Shown here piece after piece: positions 12,989 through 23,902 of a stretch of DNA of 64,000 bases (position 1 is the stretch's first letter; every line of letters begins with the position of its first letter). The DNA is from Stenogyne calaminthoides. Lineage: Eukaryota > Streptophyta > Magnoliopsida > Lamiales > Lamiaceae. Made by a program: the position numbers and the translations under genes. Under the pieces are notes generated by a model. It did not search any database. It worked only from the letters and a program-made list of their open reading frames with translations, and had not been told where the DNA came from. The DNA lies in assembly GCA_037126765.1 (NCBI GenBank), contig JBBCBC010000001.1:22338622-22402621 (forward strand), in the 5' to 3' direction.

Positions 12989-13242
12989 GGACACGCTTGG
13001 TATGATTAGAGAATGATAATGGTAATGGGTATCATTGAGGGGTCAATCATTAAGAGTTATCGATTGCATTATTATTGCTTGGTTACAACATCAACAATGA
13101 GTATTATGTGAGGTGAGTTGAGTAGGTGAGGACAATCAATTGCTTACTTCTATTCTCATTACCAATGTATCAAACTTACCAAGCAACATCAATAGAATTA
13201 ATTCTCATTACCCACTTCCATTACCCCCAACCAAGCGGGCCC
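12989..13242. mobile_element. MITE, PIF/Harbinger (Tourist)-like, 254 bp, TSD TCA
   Basis: The terminal inverted repeats are GGACACGCTTGG on the left and GGGCCCGCTTGG (read inward) on the right. They are flanked by the 3-bp duplication TCA (12,986-12,988 and 13,243-13,245). The body has imperfect inverted AT-rich phrases of the 'ggtaatgggtatcatt' type and no coding capacity. Its short length, 3-bp TSD and GG..CGCTTGG ends fit Tourist-type MITEs. Confidence 0.7.
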
Positions 13243-13245
13243 TCA

Positions 13246-13919
13246 AGGGTTGTTCACTGACCACCACGCGACTATCGATGGAAAAAGGAAGAAGAAAAAG
13301 AAATCGAGAATGGCAACTTCACAAGCATTCTGAGGTAATTTTCCTTTCCCCTTTCTTTCTTTTAGATGTACTGGTACTGCAAATACGTTTCAGTGCAAAT
13401 GCATTCTGTTTTTTGTTTTATTATTTTTAATTAAAGAATACCGGAAATGATTGATAACAGGTTTAACAGCGTAAGTTCTAGCTTTGTATATTCAAACTTT
13501 TGAATTCTGAAGTTTTTTCATCTGGGGAACGGAGCCCCTTTTGAACTGATGCTTTTTGATAAAATTTGATGTTACCAATTGAATATTAATAACGAATAGG
13601 TTAATGATTAAGAAGTTAAAAGTGTAAAATTAGAGTTGGTCAGCTTTCTGACAAGCACTTAATTTATTTTCCTTTAGAATTTGTTCATCATATGCTTGAT
13701 ATATTTACTTTATCTTTAATGCTTGCTCTCAAATATTTTTGTAGGCATGATTGGTATGAGAGGAATAGGAAAATTCATAGTGAGGTAGACTCCTGGAGAT
13801 TCTAGCCTTGCTCTTTTGTAGGTATGCTTGGTATATACTTTTTTTACTAGTGTTATTAATAAGCTCAAATAGCTCTTGTTGTTCCAATTTTTTGAGGTTA
13901 GTTTTCACCAACTTGTGAT
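13246..13919. other. Intergenic DNA, no gene recognised
   Basis: The 96-codon plus-strand frame at 13,140-13,430 runs out of the MITE and has no recognisable domain. The rest is AT-rich. Phrases like 'gcatgattggtatgag' near 13,745 resemble MITE ends but lack a partner. Confidence 0.5.
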
Positions 13920-14317
13920 AAATTGCATTTTTTGTCTTATGAGAATATTTACAAATCACTTTTGGTCTCATTGTTTTAAAGTGGTTCTATTTTGTGCACT
14001 TTTGGTCCCAAACCTTTAATTGCACATCACAAAAACCCCTAACATGTTCATCTAACAACTCACCACACAAAAGTCACTTGTATATGTTTAAAGTTTTTTG
14101 CTAGATATTGGAGGTGCAGCGATTCCTAAGGTTCAAGGTGGGGATGAGGATTTTTGGTATTTTTTTGTAGAATGTTAATAATCCCGCTATTTTGGTGGGA
14201 ACACTCGCACTTACATCTATGAAAAACTAAAGGAATATTAGTTTGGGACCAAAAGTGCTTGAATTTGGACCATTTTGATATGAGAATATTCTTATGGGAC
14301 CAAAAGTGCAATTTTCC
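13920..14317. mobile_element. MITE-like element with about 95-bp terminal inverted repeats
   Basis: Starting at about 13,920, the segment 'aattgcattttttgtc...cacttttggtcccaaac' (to about 14,019) is matched in inverted orientation by about 14,227-14,317, where 'gggaccaaaagtgc' occurs twice. Such long terminal inverted repeats around about 200 bp of non-coding DNA are typical of MITEs. No clear TSD was seen, so the family is not assigned and the edges are approximate. Confidence 0.6.
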
Positions 14318-15480
14318 CTTTTGACGGATAGCTATAAGCTGCTATTTGTGTGGTAAAGTTTGTTCTGCTTGCTGGATTACATTTGTATTCTTGATTACAT
14401 GTATAACCTTGTAAGCTCTTTTAGTATGATGAATGTTTCCCTGAGATTGACAATGTCAAGGACTACGTAGGAGAGGCTAGGAAGGCTCATAAGGTATGGT
14501 CGATAAGTAGCTTCAAGCGCCGATTTCTGCAAATACTTCCCAATTACATAGTAAGAAATCAAACAGTTATATGCAAGTAAGAAATCTTTCCTGCCAAAGT
14601 TTGGTGATAATGACAAACAATGGCCCAAAAGTAAAGTGTGGCCTCAAAAGTTACTTGAATTGTACTTGCAATATAATTTATATGGCATAACATCTCGAGT
14701 TATAAAAAAATGAAATGAAATTGAAGTTGCTACATAAAAAATTTGTCAGGCAGAGTCAATGTGTAAATCAAGTTGCTTGACATTGAGGGAACAATAAACC
14801 TACTAATTTGATTGTAAATACTTATTACTATTGGTTCTCAACTGAATGGGAAAAAATGAACCAGACAAGGAAAATTGAATTAATCGAAGTTTTTAAAATT
14901 ACAAACCGAAAATACAGGATATCGAGACTAACAGAAACTGAATATTTCGGTTCGGCTTTAAATTGGGCCTTTTTTTAAAGCAGAAAAATATCCACAAGTC
15001 CATAACAAATGGATAAATTCTCAAATTAAAGGACTTTTCCAGATTATAAACAATAAGAACAACCCAATCTATTATTAGTAAGTGTATAAATAAACTAGGG
15101 CTTTTGATTATCCTTCCTTAAATCGTATCCTTCAAATCGAAAGATAGAAAACCTCCCTCACCAAATATTTGTTCATCTTCCTTCAAATCTCAATCTATTC
15201 AAGAGTACAGGTTGAGAGAGAGGGGAACGAGAGAATTGGGTCACTGCTTAAACTATAAAAGGGGCAGAAAATAAGAAGAGTGACTTATTTATAGGTACAA
15301 AATTCATAGCCCAATTACTAGCAAGTCCAATTTTATTTTTGACTTAGTAACATCTCCAAAATAGGCATTAAAATGACTCTACTACCCTTATTTTTGTACT
15401 CACATGACTCTTACAACTTGGCTCACCCCAAGCGCCTGTCACAATCATCCACTTGACTTCTGTTTTGATGTTTTAAACAT
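14318..15480. other. Intergenic DNA, no gene recognised
   Basis: I see no domain-bearing frame. The minus-strand frame at 14,395-14,628 lacks recognisable motifs. The rest is AT-rich with scattered stops on both strands. Confidence 0.5.
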
Positions 15481-15484
15481 AATT

Positions 15485-16730
15485 AAAATATGAAATCCAA
15501 CAATTTCACCAAATCCTTTCTCCCTCTTTACCCCTTTCTTTTCCATTTTTTTCATCTTTCTTTCTTATTTTTTCTGCTTTTCATAAAATGTTGGCTTTTT
15601 TTTTTAAATACAAAATTCATGTTAAAACATATTTTGAAAATTTTAAACATCCACAAAAAATCCAATTAAAAAAGAGAGATATTACAATATGAAATTTTCA
15701 TATCAAAAATTAAAAAAATTACATAAATTTACATATATAAAATTACAAAAATTTAAAAAATTACAGAAATTACAAAAAAAAATCATATCAAAATTACATA
15801 TTTTCGTACTCCATTCGACACGCACATATGCATGAACATGAACATGAACATTATTTTTTATATGAACATGTGATCTCCAATATGCATCTTCAATTTCAAA
15901 TCCACCAGCAAGAACAACAAGAACATCTAATTCCCCTTTCAATGGCTTTTCTCTCGCTTCATAAAACCAGGCCAAAATTCCCACAAAGCAAACTAACAGA
16001 ACTTTCTTGAAAATCCCTGAAACAATTTAATTAAAAACTGGAATTTAAATGATGATAGAAACTCTTATTTAGACTTGGGCTTGCTTCTGTGCAGTGAAAA
16101 CTACTGACTAATGTCAAAATCTAATTCTTTATTGACAAAAAAAGCATACACTGCATCTAAAATTATAATCACACATCCCCTGATGAAATTAGGGGTTGTA
16201 ACCTTCAATAAAAAACAGATCAGTAAAAAAATCCAACACTTTAACTAAAAAAAAAAACATCAAAAGATTCGTTAAAAAAATCAACACATTCACCAGTTCT
16301 AGGGTTTTGGAGACGCCGCCGTGGGGGAGAGGTGACCAGGTGGCGGGTGACGGCCGCGGTGGCGTTGGAAGGATGGCCGCCGCGGCACAGATCTACCAAG
16401 ATCCAGGATCGCCGTTGGGAGGGGGCCGCTCAATTTCTACGAGGGGAAGGGTGGGCCACGGTGGTTTCTGTGAAGGTGGGCGCGGCGTGTAGTGTGGCGG
16501 CGGCGGAGGGGGGAGTGTGGTGGCGGCGGCGGAAGAGAACGACGACGATGATGGTAGTGCGGGAGGCTTCTTCAGTATTTTGAGGGTTTTGGGAGTTTTG
16601 ATAGAGAGAAGAAGAGGGGAATAAATCTGATGTGAAATGGCGTGTGTTTGTGGGCTTCTTCAGTATTCTCATTCCTCAGACATTCTTAAGGGTATAATTG
16701 GTAAAACACCTCCTACTTTGGACCTAATAT
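15485..16730 (+). repeat. Repeat unit A: pyrimidine-rich start, AT-rich middle, GC-rich tail
   Basis: The unit opens with pyrimidine-rich DNA (about 15,515-15,590). It passes through AT-rich 'aaattacaaaaatt' phrases and 'atgaacatgaacatg' repeats, and ends with a GC-rich block (16,305-16,570) after 'ctagggttttgg'. The same order of parts recurs in unit B directly downstream. The GC-rich tail resembles the 5' end of a plant gene, but the frames across it (16,307-16,672) have no recognised domain. It may be a captured gene fragment. Confidence 0.4.
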
Positions 16731-16733
16731 TAA

Positions 16734-18440
16734 TTTTAAAAGGGTGAATTACTCTAAGATCCATATCACCCTTATAAATTACTAGTAGGTCAAAGCTTTA
16801 AAAATGAATAGTAATAAATCCAAAGTCTTCTAGTTAAATGATCAATTTACCCTTACTTCTCTCTCTTCCTTTTTCTCACTTTTTCTTCATTTTTTACCAA
16901 ATTGCAGATTAGTTTTATTACTCAAATTGTTTTAAATTTCTGCTTTTTTTTTTCTGCCAATTCATTTTGCATTTCTTTCAAATTGTTTATTAATCTCAAA
17001 ATTAAGAGAGTTGCAAGTTTCATATCTAAAAATTAAAATATTAAAATTCATATAAAAATTAGAATATTACAAAAATTTATATATTAAAATTAAAAAAATA
17101 TCAAAAATTTACATATTTAAAGCATATAATTACAATCAAAAAATTTATATATCATCATCTTTATTACGATATAAACATGTTCATCAAAACATATGAATAT
17201 GTTCATCAAACACATGAATATGTTCATCTGCGATTTCAGATTATCACCCTAGAAAGTTACAAACTCAGATCTTTATAAAACGGATCTTCAAAATCTTCAA
17301 AAAATTTCATATCAACAACCCAGATCTTCAAAAAATCTAGAATCTTCAAATCTACAAATTCAAAAAACGCATATCTATTTAAAAAAAAAAATCAAATTTT
17401 CAAAAAACACAGAACTCCAATATCAACAGATTTCATCAAAATTCATCAAATCCAAAACACACAACCCAGAATCAAGAAACAGTCACAAATCAACATATTC
17501 AACCTCATCATCATTAAAATAAAAAAAACCCAACAAATTCATCAATTTTTTTTTATCACAGTTTCATCATCATCAAAAACCAGAAAAACCAGATTCAATA
17601 CAAAATCAGGCTTCAAAATAAAATTTCCAGAAATCAGATTCAACGCCGCCCATCGGCTCGAAACACCGTCGCCAATCGCGAGTGCGCACAGGAGTGAACT
17701 CCTATCGACACCACAAAGGAAACGAGCGAGTAAATCGCCATCTCCAACGTGGGGTCTGGACAGAACGCCGCCGTGCGAAGTGAAACGGAAAAGGGGTCTT
17801 GACCCAGCGCCGCCGGCTAGCTGTATTAACGCGAGGTCGTAGTGCCGTCGCCGCCGCGTAGCAGTGCGGGTCCACGAGGCGCGTCGGTATGTCGCCGCCT
17901 CAAGCGGTGCACCGCGGGTCGCCGTCGCCCGCAGTGCAAAGCTCCGCAGTAAATAAGGGTTTCCAAAATCCCCAATCGATGTGATACAGTGATACAGGGA
18001 AGGAGACACAAAAGCAATTGAACTGATTTTAACCCATCCCAAGTCAAATTAGAAAAAGAGTAGCTAGGCTGGAGTGGTGGTCGCGGCGGCGAGAGAGGTG
18101 GGGGAAGGGAGAGCGACGGCGGCAGGGATAGCGGCGGCGGCGAGGAGATTGAAGGGTGTTTTGAATTTGGGAGAAAGAGATGAGAGAGAGAGAAGAGATA
18201 GAGTGAAATGGCTGATTTGTGAGAGAAGTGGGAGTGGGGGTATTATGGACATATGCTATGTAGATTTTGGACCTAGTAGTTATTTTCTTTGGACCCTAGA
18301 GTAATTGGACCTTAGAGTACTACACCCTCTTCAAATGGACCTTAGAGTAATTAGTTCATTTTAAAAGTAGTATGGATCTAAGAGTGAGGTCAAATGTATT
18401 TTTGGACCTAAAAGTGATTAATTCAAATAAGAACTTGCTC
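16734..18440 (+). repeat. Repeat unit B flanked by imperfect inverted repeats, GC-rich tail
   Basis: Unit B repeats the layout of unit A in the same orientation: pyrimidine-rich (16,850-16,900), AT-rich, 'gaatatgttcatc' phrases (17,170-17,230), then a GC-rich block (17,640-18,150). It is bounded by an imperfect inverted repeat. 'gaattactctaagatccat' (16,745-16,763) and 'gacctagtag' at the right (18,270 onward) correspond to 'actagtaggtc' and 'ggaccttagagtaatt' read in reverse. This could be a non-autonomous DNA element carrying gene-derived GC-rich DNA (Pack-MULE-like). No clean TSD was found. Confidence 0.4.
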
Positions 18441-19330
18441 TTATTTAAAGAAGAAAGCCCAGAAAAAAGTTCATGTTCTTTAAACAAAAAAATTTCATAA
18501 TTGCATGCGGATATGATAACTTTTTATTCACTGAACTGAGTTAGTATTATTGTCGAATTTCTATATCAACATTTACAGTCTGTAGGCATTTTTTTCATGA
18601 TTCTAGAATGATTTTTACTTTGCTTTCTTTAAATTGGTAAGAGTTTACGTTGTATTAATTAGGCGGTGCTTTTGTGATGACTTGTATATGGTGTATGAGA
18701 GGAACTCTAGTCTATTTGACATTGTTTTCTTATTGGTAATTGCTTGGGAGGATATTTGGGCTTACAATTGTCTAGTTTCTCATCTGGGATATCGCAGCAG
18801 AATAAAACCCTCCATTGTGGCCTTGAATTGCTTTGCAATAAATTCAGTACGAGTCTTGTCATAATACTAAATAAAATTAGGAACATTTCCTGAAGTTTGA
18901 ACTCTCATCTACCATGTTGCAACCAATATGGTAAAGCTAAGAGCTAATATCCATGCACTAATAAATGTCCATTTATAAACATGGCTACTTATGAATTATT
19001 AAAGTTCCTCAGGAGTGAAAGTTTGTTGGCTTAAATCTGGAAATTAAGCGCAATATTTGTTTTTGCATCAACTATGTGCCTATTTTTCACCATTCGTGCT
19101 CTATTTCTGTTGCGTACAGGGATGTATCTAGAGGTGGGCCCCCTTGGGATAATTTTTATTAAAGATGGTGTGCTCAGTATCCGCACTAAGCGGTGACACA
19201 ACACCTGCAGCGGTCAGCACATGCGTTTTCTTGTGCTGGCGTCAACTAAGCGCGTTCAACAAGCGCGCTCAGTACTACAATGCCCTCTGTCCAAGAAGAT
19301 CAAACCTGCATCCTACACCTTTCCCACCAC
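18441..19330. other. Flank upstream of the MULE transposase remnant
   Basis: No exon could be assigned. The plus-strand frame at 18,634-18,864 has no recognised motif. The N-terminal half of the MULE transposase would be expected here, but it is absent or too decayed to read. Confidence 0.45.
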
Positions 19331-19339
19331 CCCATTTAT

Positions 19340-20237
19340 TCTCCACACCTACCCCATTCATGAGCACCGTTATTGTTTAAGACATATTGTTTCAAATTTG
19401 AATACTCAATTCAAGAATGTGAAGGTGAAGGACTTGTGTTACAATGTGGGGAAAACATTGATTGTTAGGCATTTCAATTTTGTAATGAGAGAAATTGAAG
19501 GTTTTAGTCGTGGAGCACATGAGTACCTAAGAGCAATGATCCTACTTAATGAATATTTTGCCATGATGGAGGTCATTGTTTTGGTGTTATGATGACTAAC
19601 ATCTCTGAATCAATCAATGGTGTTCTTAGTGGTGCGCGACACCTTCCAATCACTGTCATCATGAGTACAACATTCACACGATCCAAAAGTGTATTTTTGA
19701 AACGTGAGGTGGAAGCATTGAATCTACAACACAGAAAAATCAAAGTTGTCTTATCATGTTTTACGCAAATTTGACACAGAGCAGCGGGAGGGATGAAGCA
19801 TATTGTAGACCTCTACAACTATTCCAGACTAACAGACATGGTATTTACTCGTGTGTCGGGATCAACACGTTATCGTACATGTAGAGTCTCTTTATCAAAA
19901 ACGAGAATGCGACTGTGGAAAATGGAAATTGGATGGTATTTCATGCTCACATGCACTAGAAGTGTGTAGACAATATATAGTTGATCCAACAACGTATGTC
20001 CCTGATTGCTACAGTATAAATGCATATGATTTAACTTATTCTTCGAGTTTTTACGCGCCATTGCCTGATATTGAGGAGTGAGAGGAACCAAACTTCAAAT
20101 TGAAGCATAATCCCGAGCATAGGATAAGGGGTCGTAATCGAGATGTGACGTTCAGGATCCTTAATGAGATGTAACAAACTCGCGCTAGACAACAATATCA
20201 AGCGCAAGATAGAGTTGGGTCTTCTCATTAAGAATTT
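19340..20237 (+). pseudogene. MULE (MuDR-type) transposase, C-terminal half with SWIM zinc finger, decayed
   Basis: Conserved MULE transposase blocks are readable in order across frame changes: CLRHIVSNLNTQFKN (about 19,375), NISESINGVLSGARHLPIT (about 19,600), a SWIM-type zinc-binding segment ECDCGKWKLDGISCSHALEV (about 19,908), YVPDCYSINAY, and a basic C-terminal tail RGRNRDVTFRILNEM. The N-terminal DDE region is missing. There is a stop between the GARHLPIT and SWIM parts, and at least two frame shifts. The SWIM residues CxC...CxH are intact. No terminal inverted repeats were identified. A solo LTR begins 48 bp after the last readable codon. Confidence 0.8.
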
Positions 20238-21248
20238 GCATCACGTCATGGACTCTAATAATGTTGTAATGTTAGCTTGGTTAGTGTTGGGATATTTTAG
20301 TTTTGATGAATTATGCCAAAACATTATCAACTTGTGTTATTGAAGCTAATTTACAGATAACAAGTTGAAGGGGAACGAAAGAACAAGTTGAGGGGGAACT
20401 CACGGAATCAGAAGTAGATGATCGAGATCAGACGAGGCTGCAGACGAGACTGATCGAGATCAGATGAGTTAGATGAGTTCCGAGTTAACCGATGAGTTAA
20501 TGCAAAATCGAAAGAGAAGAAAAGTTAAGCCACCGATCGTAAGATCGATGACCGGAAATGAACTGATCGATGATCGGAAGAAACAATCGGTGATATGGTG
20601 ATCGGAAGAGCGCATAAAGGATCAAAAAGAAATTGACCGGAAGATCGTAAGAGAAGGTTGCGCGATCGGAAGAGGAGCGGATGAGACCGATCGAGATCGA
20701 CGTGATCGAGATCGATATGAAGATGAAAGCGGATGATCAAGATCGACGTGATTGAGATCGGATGTGCTAAACCGGGTATGCTAAACCTAATGTAATCGAC
20801 TTGATGCTATCCCGAGATATTGATCTCGAAGAAGTGTTGATCGATCGGTCCGAAATGATCGATCGTGCAAAGAAGAAATCGATATGCTTTGAGTCAAAGT
20901 GACTGAAGGTCGGGATGTCCTCAATTCAGAGAATCAACTCGGTCCACTGAAAGTCGAAGATGCCCGATCGGATAAAGGTCCGGCCAAGAGAAGTCTCAAA
21001 TCAAGTATCCTGAGGCTCAGATAAACCTGAGGCTCAGATGGAACTGAAGACTCAGTATATCTCTGAAGACACTAAGACTCAGAGAATCCTAAATGATTCC
21101 AAGACGAGGAATCTGAGGAATATAACCGTTAGAATCAGCTGACGTAGACCAATGAGAGGAAGACAACCAGCCTGAAAAAGCTGCAGAACCTACAAGAATA
21201 GTATGGATTTGAATGTGATTCTCTCCAACGGTAACATTCAAATCCACA

Positions 21249-21255
21249 CTATAAA
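21249..21255 (+). promoter_or_regulatory. TATA box of the solo LTR
   Basis: CTATAAA lies about two thirds into the LTR, upstream of the tandem repeats, where an LTR promoter is expected. Activity is not shown. Confidence 0.45.
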
Positions 21256-21552
21256 TCCAAGGTCTTTCATCATTCTAATGTGTGGATGCGTGGAGATTAT
21301 AGCACAAGATGCTACAGAGCCAAAGCGAGTTATACCCAAAGCATTCCCACCCTAGAACACAAGTCTGTAGATATACAAATATGTTCAAGAGTGTTCTAGA
21401 ACCCAATCTAAGCAACCCATGATGTATCCTAAGCTTAGAGAGATTTTCCCAACCTTAGCATTGAGGCTAAACAAATGTAAGGGAAAATCTCAACCTAGTT
21501 GGAAACCAAACAAACCTTACCCAAATCAGTTTGGTAGGATAAGTTTGTAGGT

Positions 21553-21847
21553 GAGTGTGAACTCGGTAAACATCTAGCAATCCCGAAAGGGAGGGTAGGC
21601 AATCCGAGTGAGGGTGATAAGTCCCGATTGGGAGTGTGAACTCGGTAAACATCTAGCAATCCTGAAAGGGAGGGTAGGCAATCCCGAGTGAGGGTGATAA
21701 GTCCCGATTGGAGTGTGAACTCGGTAAACATCTAGCAATCCCGAAAGGGAGGGTAGGCAATCCCGAGTGAGGGTGATAAGTCCAGATTGGAGTGTGAACT
21801 CATTAAACATCTAGAGGCGAACCCGAGAGGGTGATAAGTCCAGTATG
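21553..21847. repeat. 79-bp tandem repeat, three copies plus a partial, in the solo LTR
   Basis: Copies start at 21,553, 21,632, 21,711 and 21,790, exactly 79 bp apart. Each begins 'gagtgtgaactcggtaaaca' and ends 'gggtgataagtcc'. The first three are nearly identical; the fourth is about 58 bp and diverged. The minus-strand frames at 21,467-21,810 with repeated MFTEFTL-type peptides are products of this array and not genes. Confidence 0.95.
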
Positions 21848-22348
21848 AAGGAATTTCCCTAGGAACAGGGAGAGTGGATGTAGGAGCTTGAGTCTCCGAA
21901 CCACTATACTTTGTTGTGTTCTTTACTGCTTTATGTTCTTATATTGTCATATGCATTCGATTATAAGCAAAACACAACACATGAGTTTAAAACGCAAAAA
22001 AATGTATTCACCATTCCTTCACCCCCTGTTTTTATATGCACTGAACTGAAATGTTTGCTTCCGCACGCGCAAAATGGGTTTTCCACCGGGACCATCAGTT
22101 AGCAATTTATTTTATAATTTTATTGTAAAACATTAAATCTACATCGTTTGATGTTAGTTGGTTAGCATTCCATTTTGTAACTTTAATGTGAAACATGAGA
22201 TCTACATTATTTAATTAATATTAGTTGAGTTTTGCACAATATTGATGTGTTTTAAGTGTTTACACATTTTTTTTTTATCTTTTACTAATTAATGTTAGTT
22301 TATTTATACATAATATTCATATATATGCATGTTTACACATTTTTCAGG

Positions 22349-22923
22349 ATGCCATCAAAGAGGGAGAGAATGGTATTTGGACTTATAAATGATTCTGTTT
22401 TGAACCAACAAGAAATTCACCGTTCGAACAATATGTATGTAAATAGGGCCCAAACTGAGATTGTTCTGGACATAAGACAAGGATCCCAACAAAATTTTTG
22501 GACATTTAGGGCAACCCAGACGAGTACGGTGTAGTACTTCACAAACGTATTTTGGGCAGATTAAAAGTGATGGGCCTTTACAGCCATGCTCGATGTGGAC
22601 CATTAAGACTTGATCATCATCTTTTCACTGCATTGGTGGAGAGATGGCATGCAGAGACACACCTTTCATTTTCCTATAGAAGAGACCACTATCACATTGC
22701 ATGATGTTATTATATGGGGATTACCGATAGAAGATCTTATTATACGTTGTAAACCAAATCGCATCGAAGCTAGACGGCGTAGTCATTGTACTCAGTTGTT
22801 AGGGTACCAGCCACAACAATCGGAGATGAGAAATAAGAAAGTGATTCATATGAGTTCACTGAGTCAGTATTACAACATTTGCCAACTATTGATGACAATA
22901 CACTCTTACTGTTGGGGCCTTTA
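22349..22923 (+). pseudogene. Plant mobile domain (PMD, aminotransferase-like) gene, 5' fragment
   Basis: After an 'ag' acceptor-like site the frame starts MPSKRERMVFGLINDS. It then carries PMD signature segments VLHKRILGRLKVMGLYSHAR, LFTALVERWHAETH and HTFHFPIEETTITLHDV, with the (W)GLP(I) motif of the family. A one-base frame shift lies near 22,657 and another before 22,860. PMD proteins (MAIN/MAIL1 relatives) act in plant genome silencing and are often carried by transposons. The fragment stops making sense at 22,923, and the rest of the domain resumes at 43,709, beyond 20.8 kb of inserted DNA. Confidence 0.75.
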
Positions 22924-23902
22924 ATGATGCCCAACAATAATTGGTCTTCTATCTCATTACTCTATTAAAGCTAAAACCGCATTTCAGATTCCTCTTTCTT
23001 TCATTCTTCACTTTCACTCGCTTTCACTCGGATCTGGTGGACCACCATTGTCGTTTTCAGTGGTAGAACAAGGGTTTCGTCACTGTAGAACAAGGTATGA
23101 CATGCATGTTTTTGCACAAAATCATTTGTATTTCGACCAAATGCATTTGTGTATATGTCTCCTTCTATCTCCTACTTTTTTTTTCACTTTGATTTGTCGT
23201 CTGTGGGATGGGGTTTTTTTTAATGGGTTTCATTTCCGAATCACGATTATGTGTGGAAGATGGTAAGTTTTTTTGAATGAGTTTTACTATTGTGTTTGTT
23301 CGTCTGAAATTGGATTATAATGTTGCAAAAACTAGGGTTTTGTCACTGTAGATCTTGAATTTTTTCAATGAAAAACAAACATGCATTTATGAATATCTGT
23401 TCTTTTTTATGATTAAGAACTGAGAAGCTCTTATTTTATGCGAAGTAAAAGTGGTGACAAAATTGATAATTGTGGTGGGGTTAACACTCTTTTCTGGTAG
23501 CACTATCAGGACTATATAAACTAATGTCTATTTGACAAACCCCATCTTATTTTATTTGGCTTAACAAATTAACCTTGTTTGCATAATTTAAAAAAGGAAG
23601 ATAGTATTTTGATTCCAAATTTTCTACAGCTGTAAATTGTGAGTACATTTATGGTTTCGTATTCTCATTTTTCATATGGAAAGATGGTTTCCTTTATCAC
23701 TTTGCCTCCTTTGAGCAAAAACAAAAGATTTCTTAAACCACTCGCTCAAAGGTAAATGTGATCAGATCTATACCTTTCTTCATGCCCCAATTTGTAATTG
23801 AACTTGTTATATTATTTTTCAAAGTATATCACACATACTACCAGAAAGTACATCAATTTATTGATGATTTCTTGTTCATTAATGTTGTGTACTCATAGAA
23901 AG

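Larger units (their letters stand above)
20280..22102 (+). mobile_element. Solo LTR, 1,813 bp, TSD GTTAG
   Basis: The LTR starts TGTTGGGATA at 20,285 and ends ACCATCA at 22,097. It is flanked by perfect GTTAG duplications at 20,280-20,284 and 22,098-22,102. No internal domain is present. A TATA-like CTATAAA at 21,249-21,255 points to plus orientation. The start and its 'gatgaattatgccaaaac' phrase resemble long Ty1/copia (SIRE/Maximus-type) LTRs, but that is a guess. The body has 'gatcgagatc' clusters (20,420-20,760) and 79-bp tandem repeats. Direction was inferred from the TATA and the TGTTGG start. Confidence 0.88.

Noticed and set aside
15703..16010. His/Glu-rich and Asn/Phe-rich small proteins
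   Set aside because: They come from 'atgaacatg' and 'aaattacaaa' simple repeats.
21467..21810. Proteins with repeated MFTEFTL units
   Set aside because: The frame length is not preserved between copies; they follow the 79-bp tandem array.
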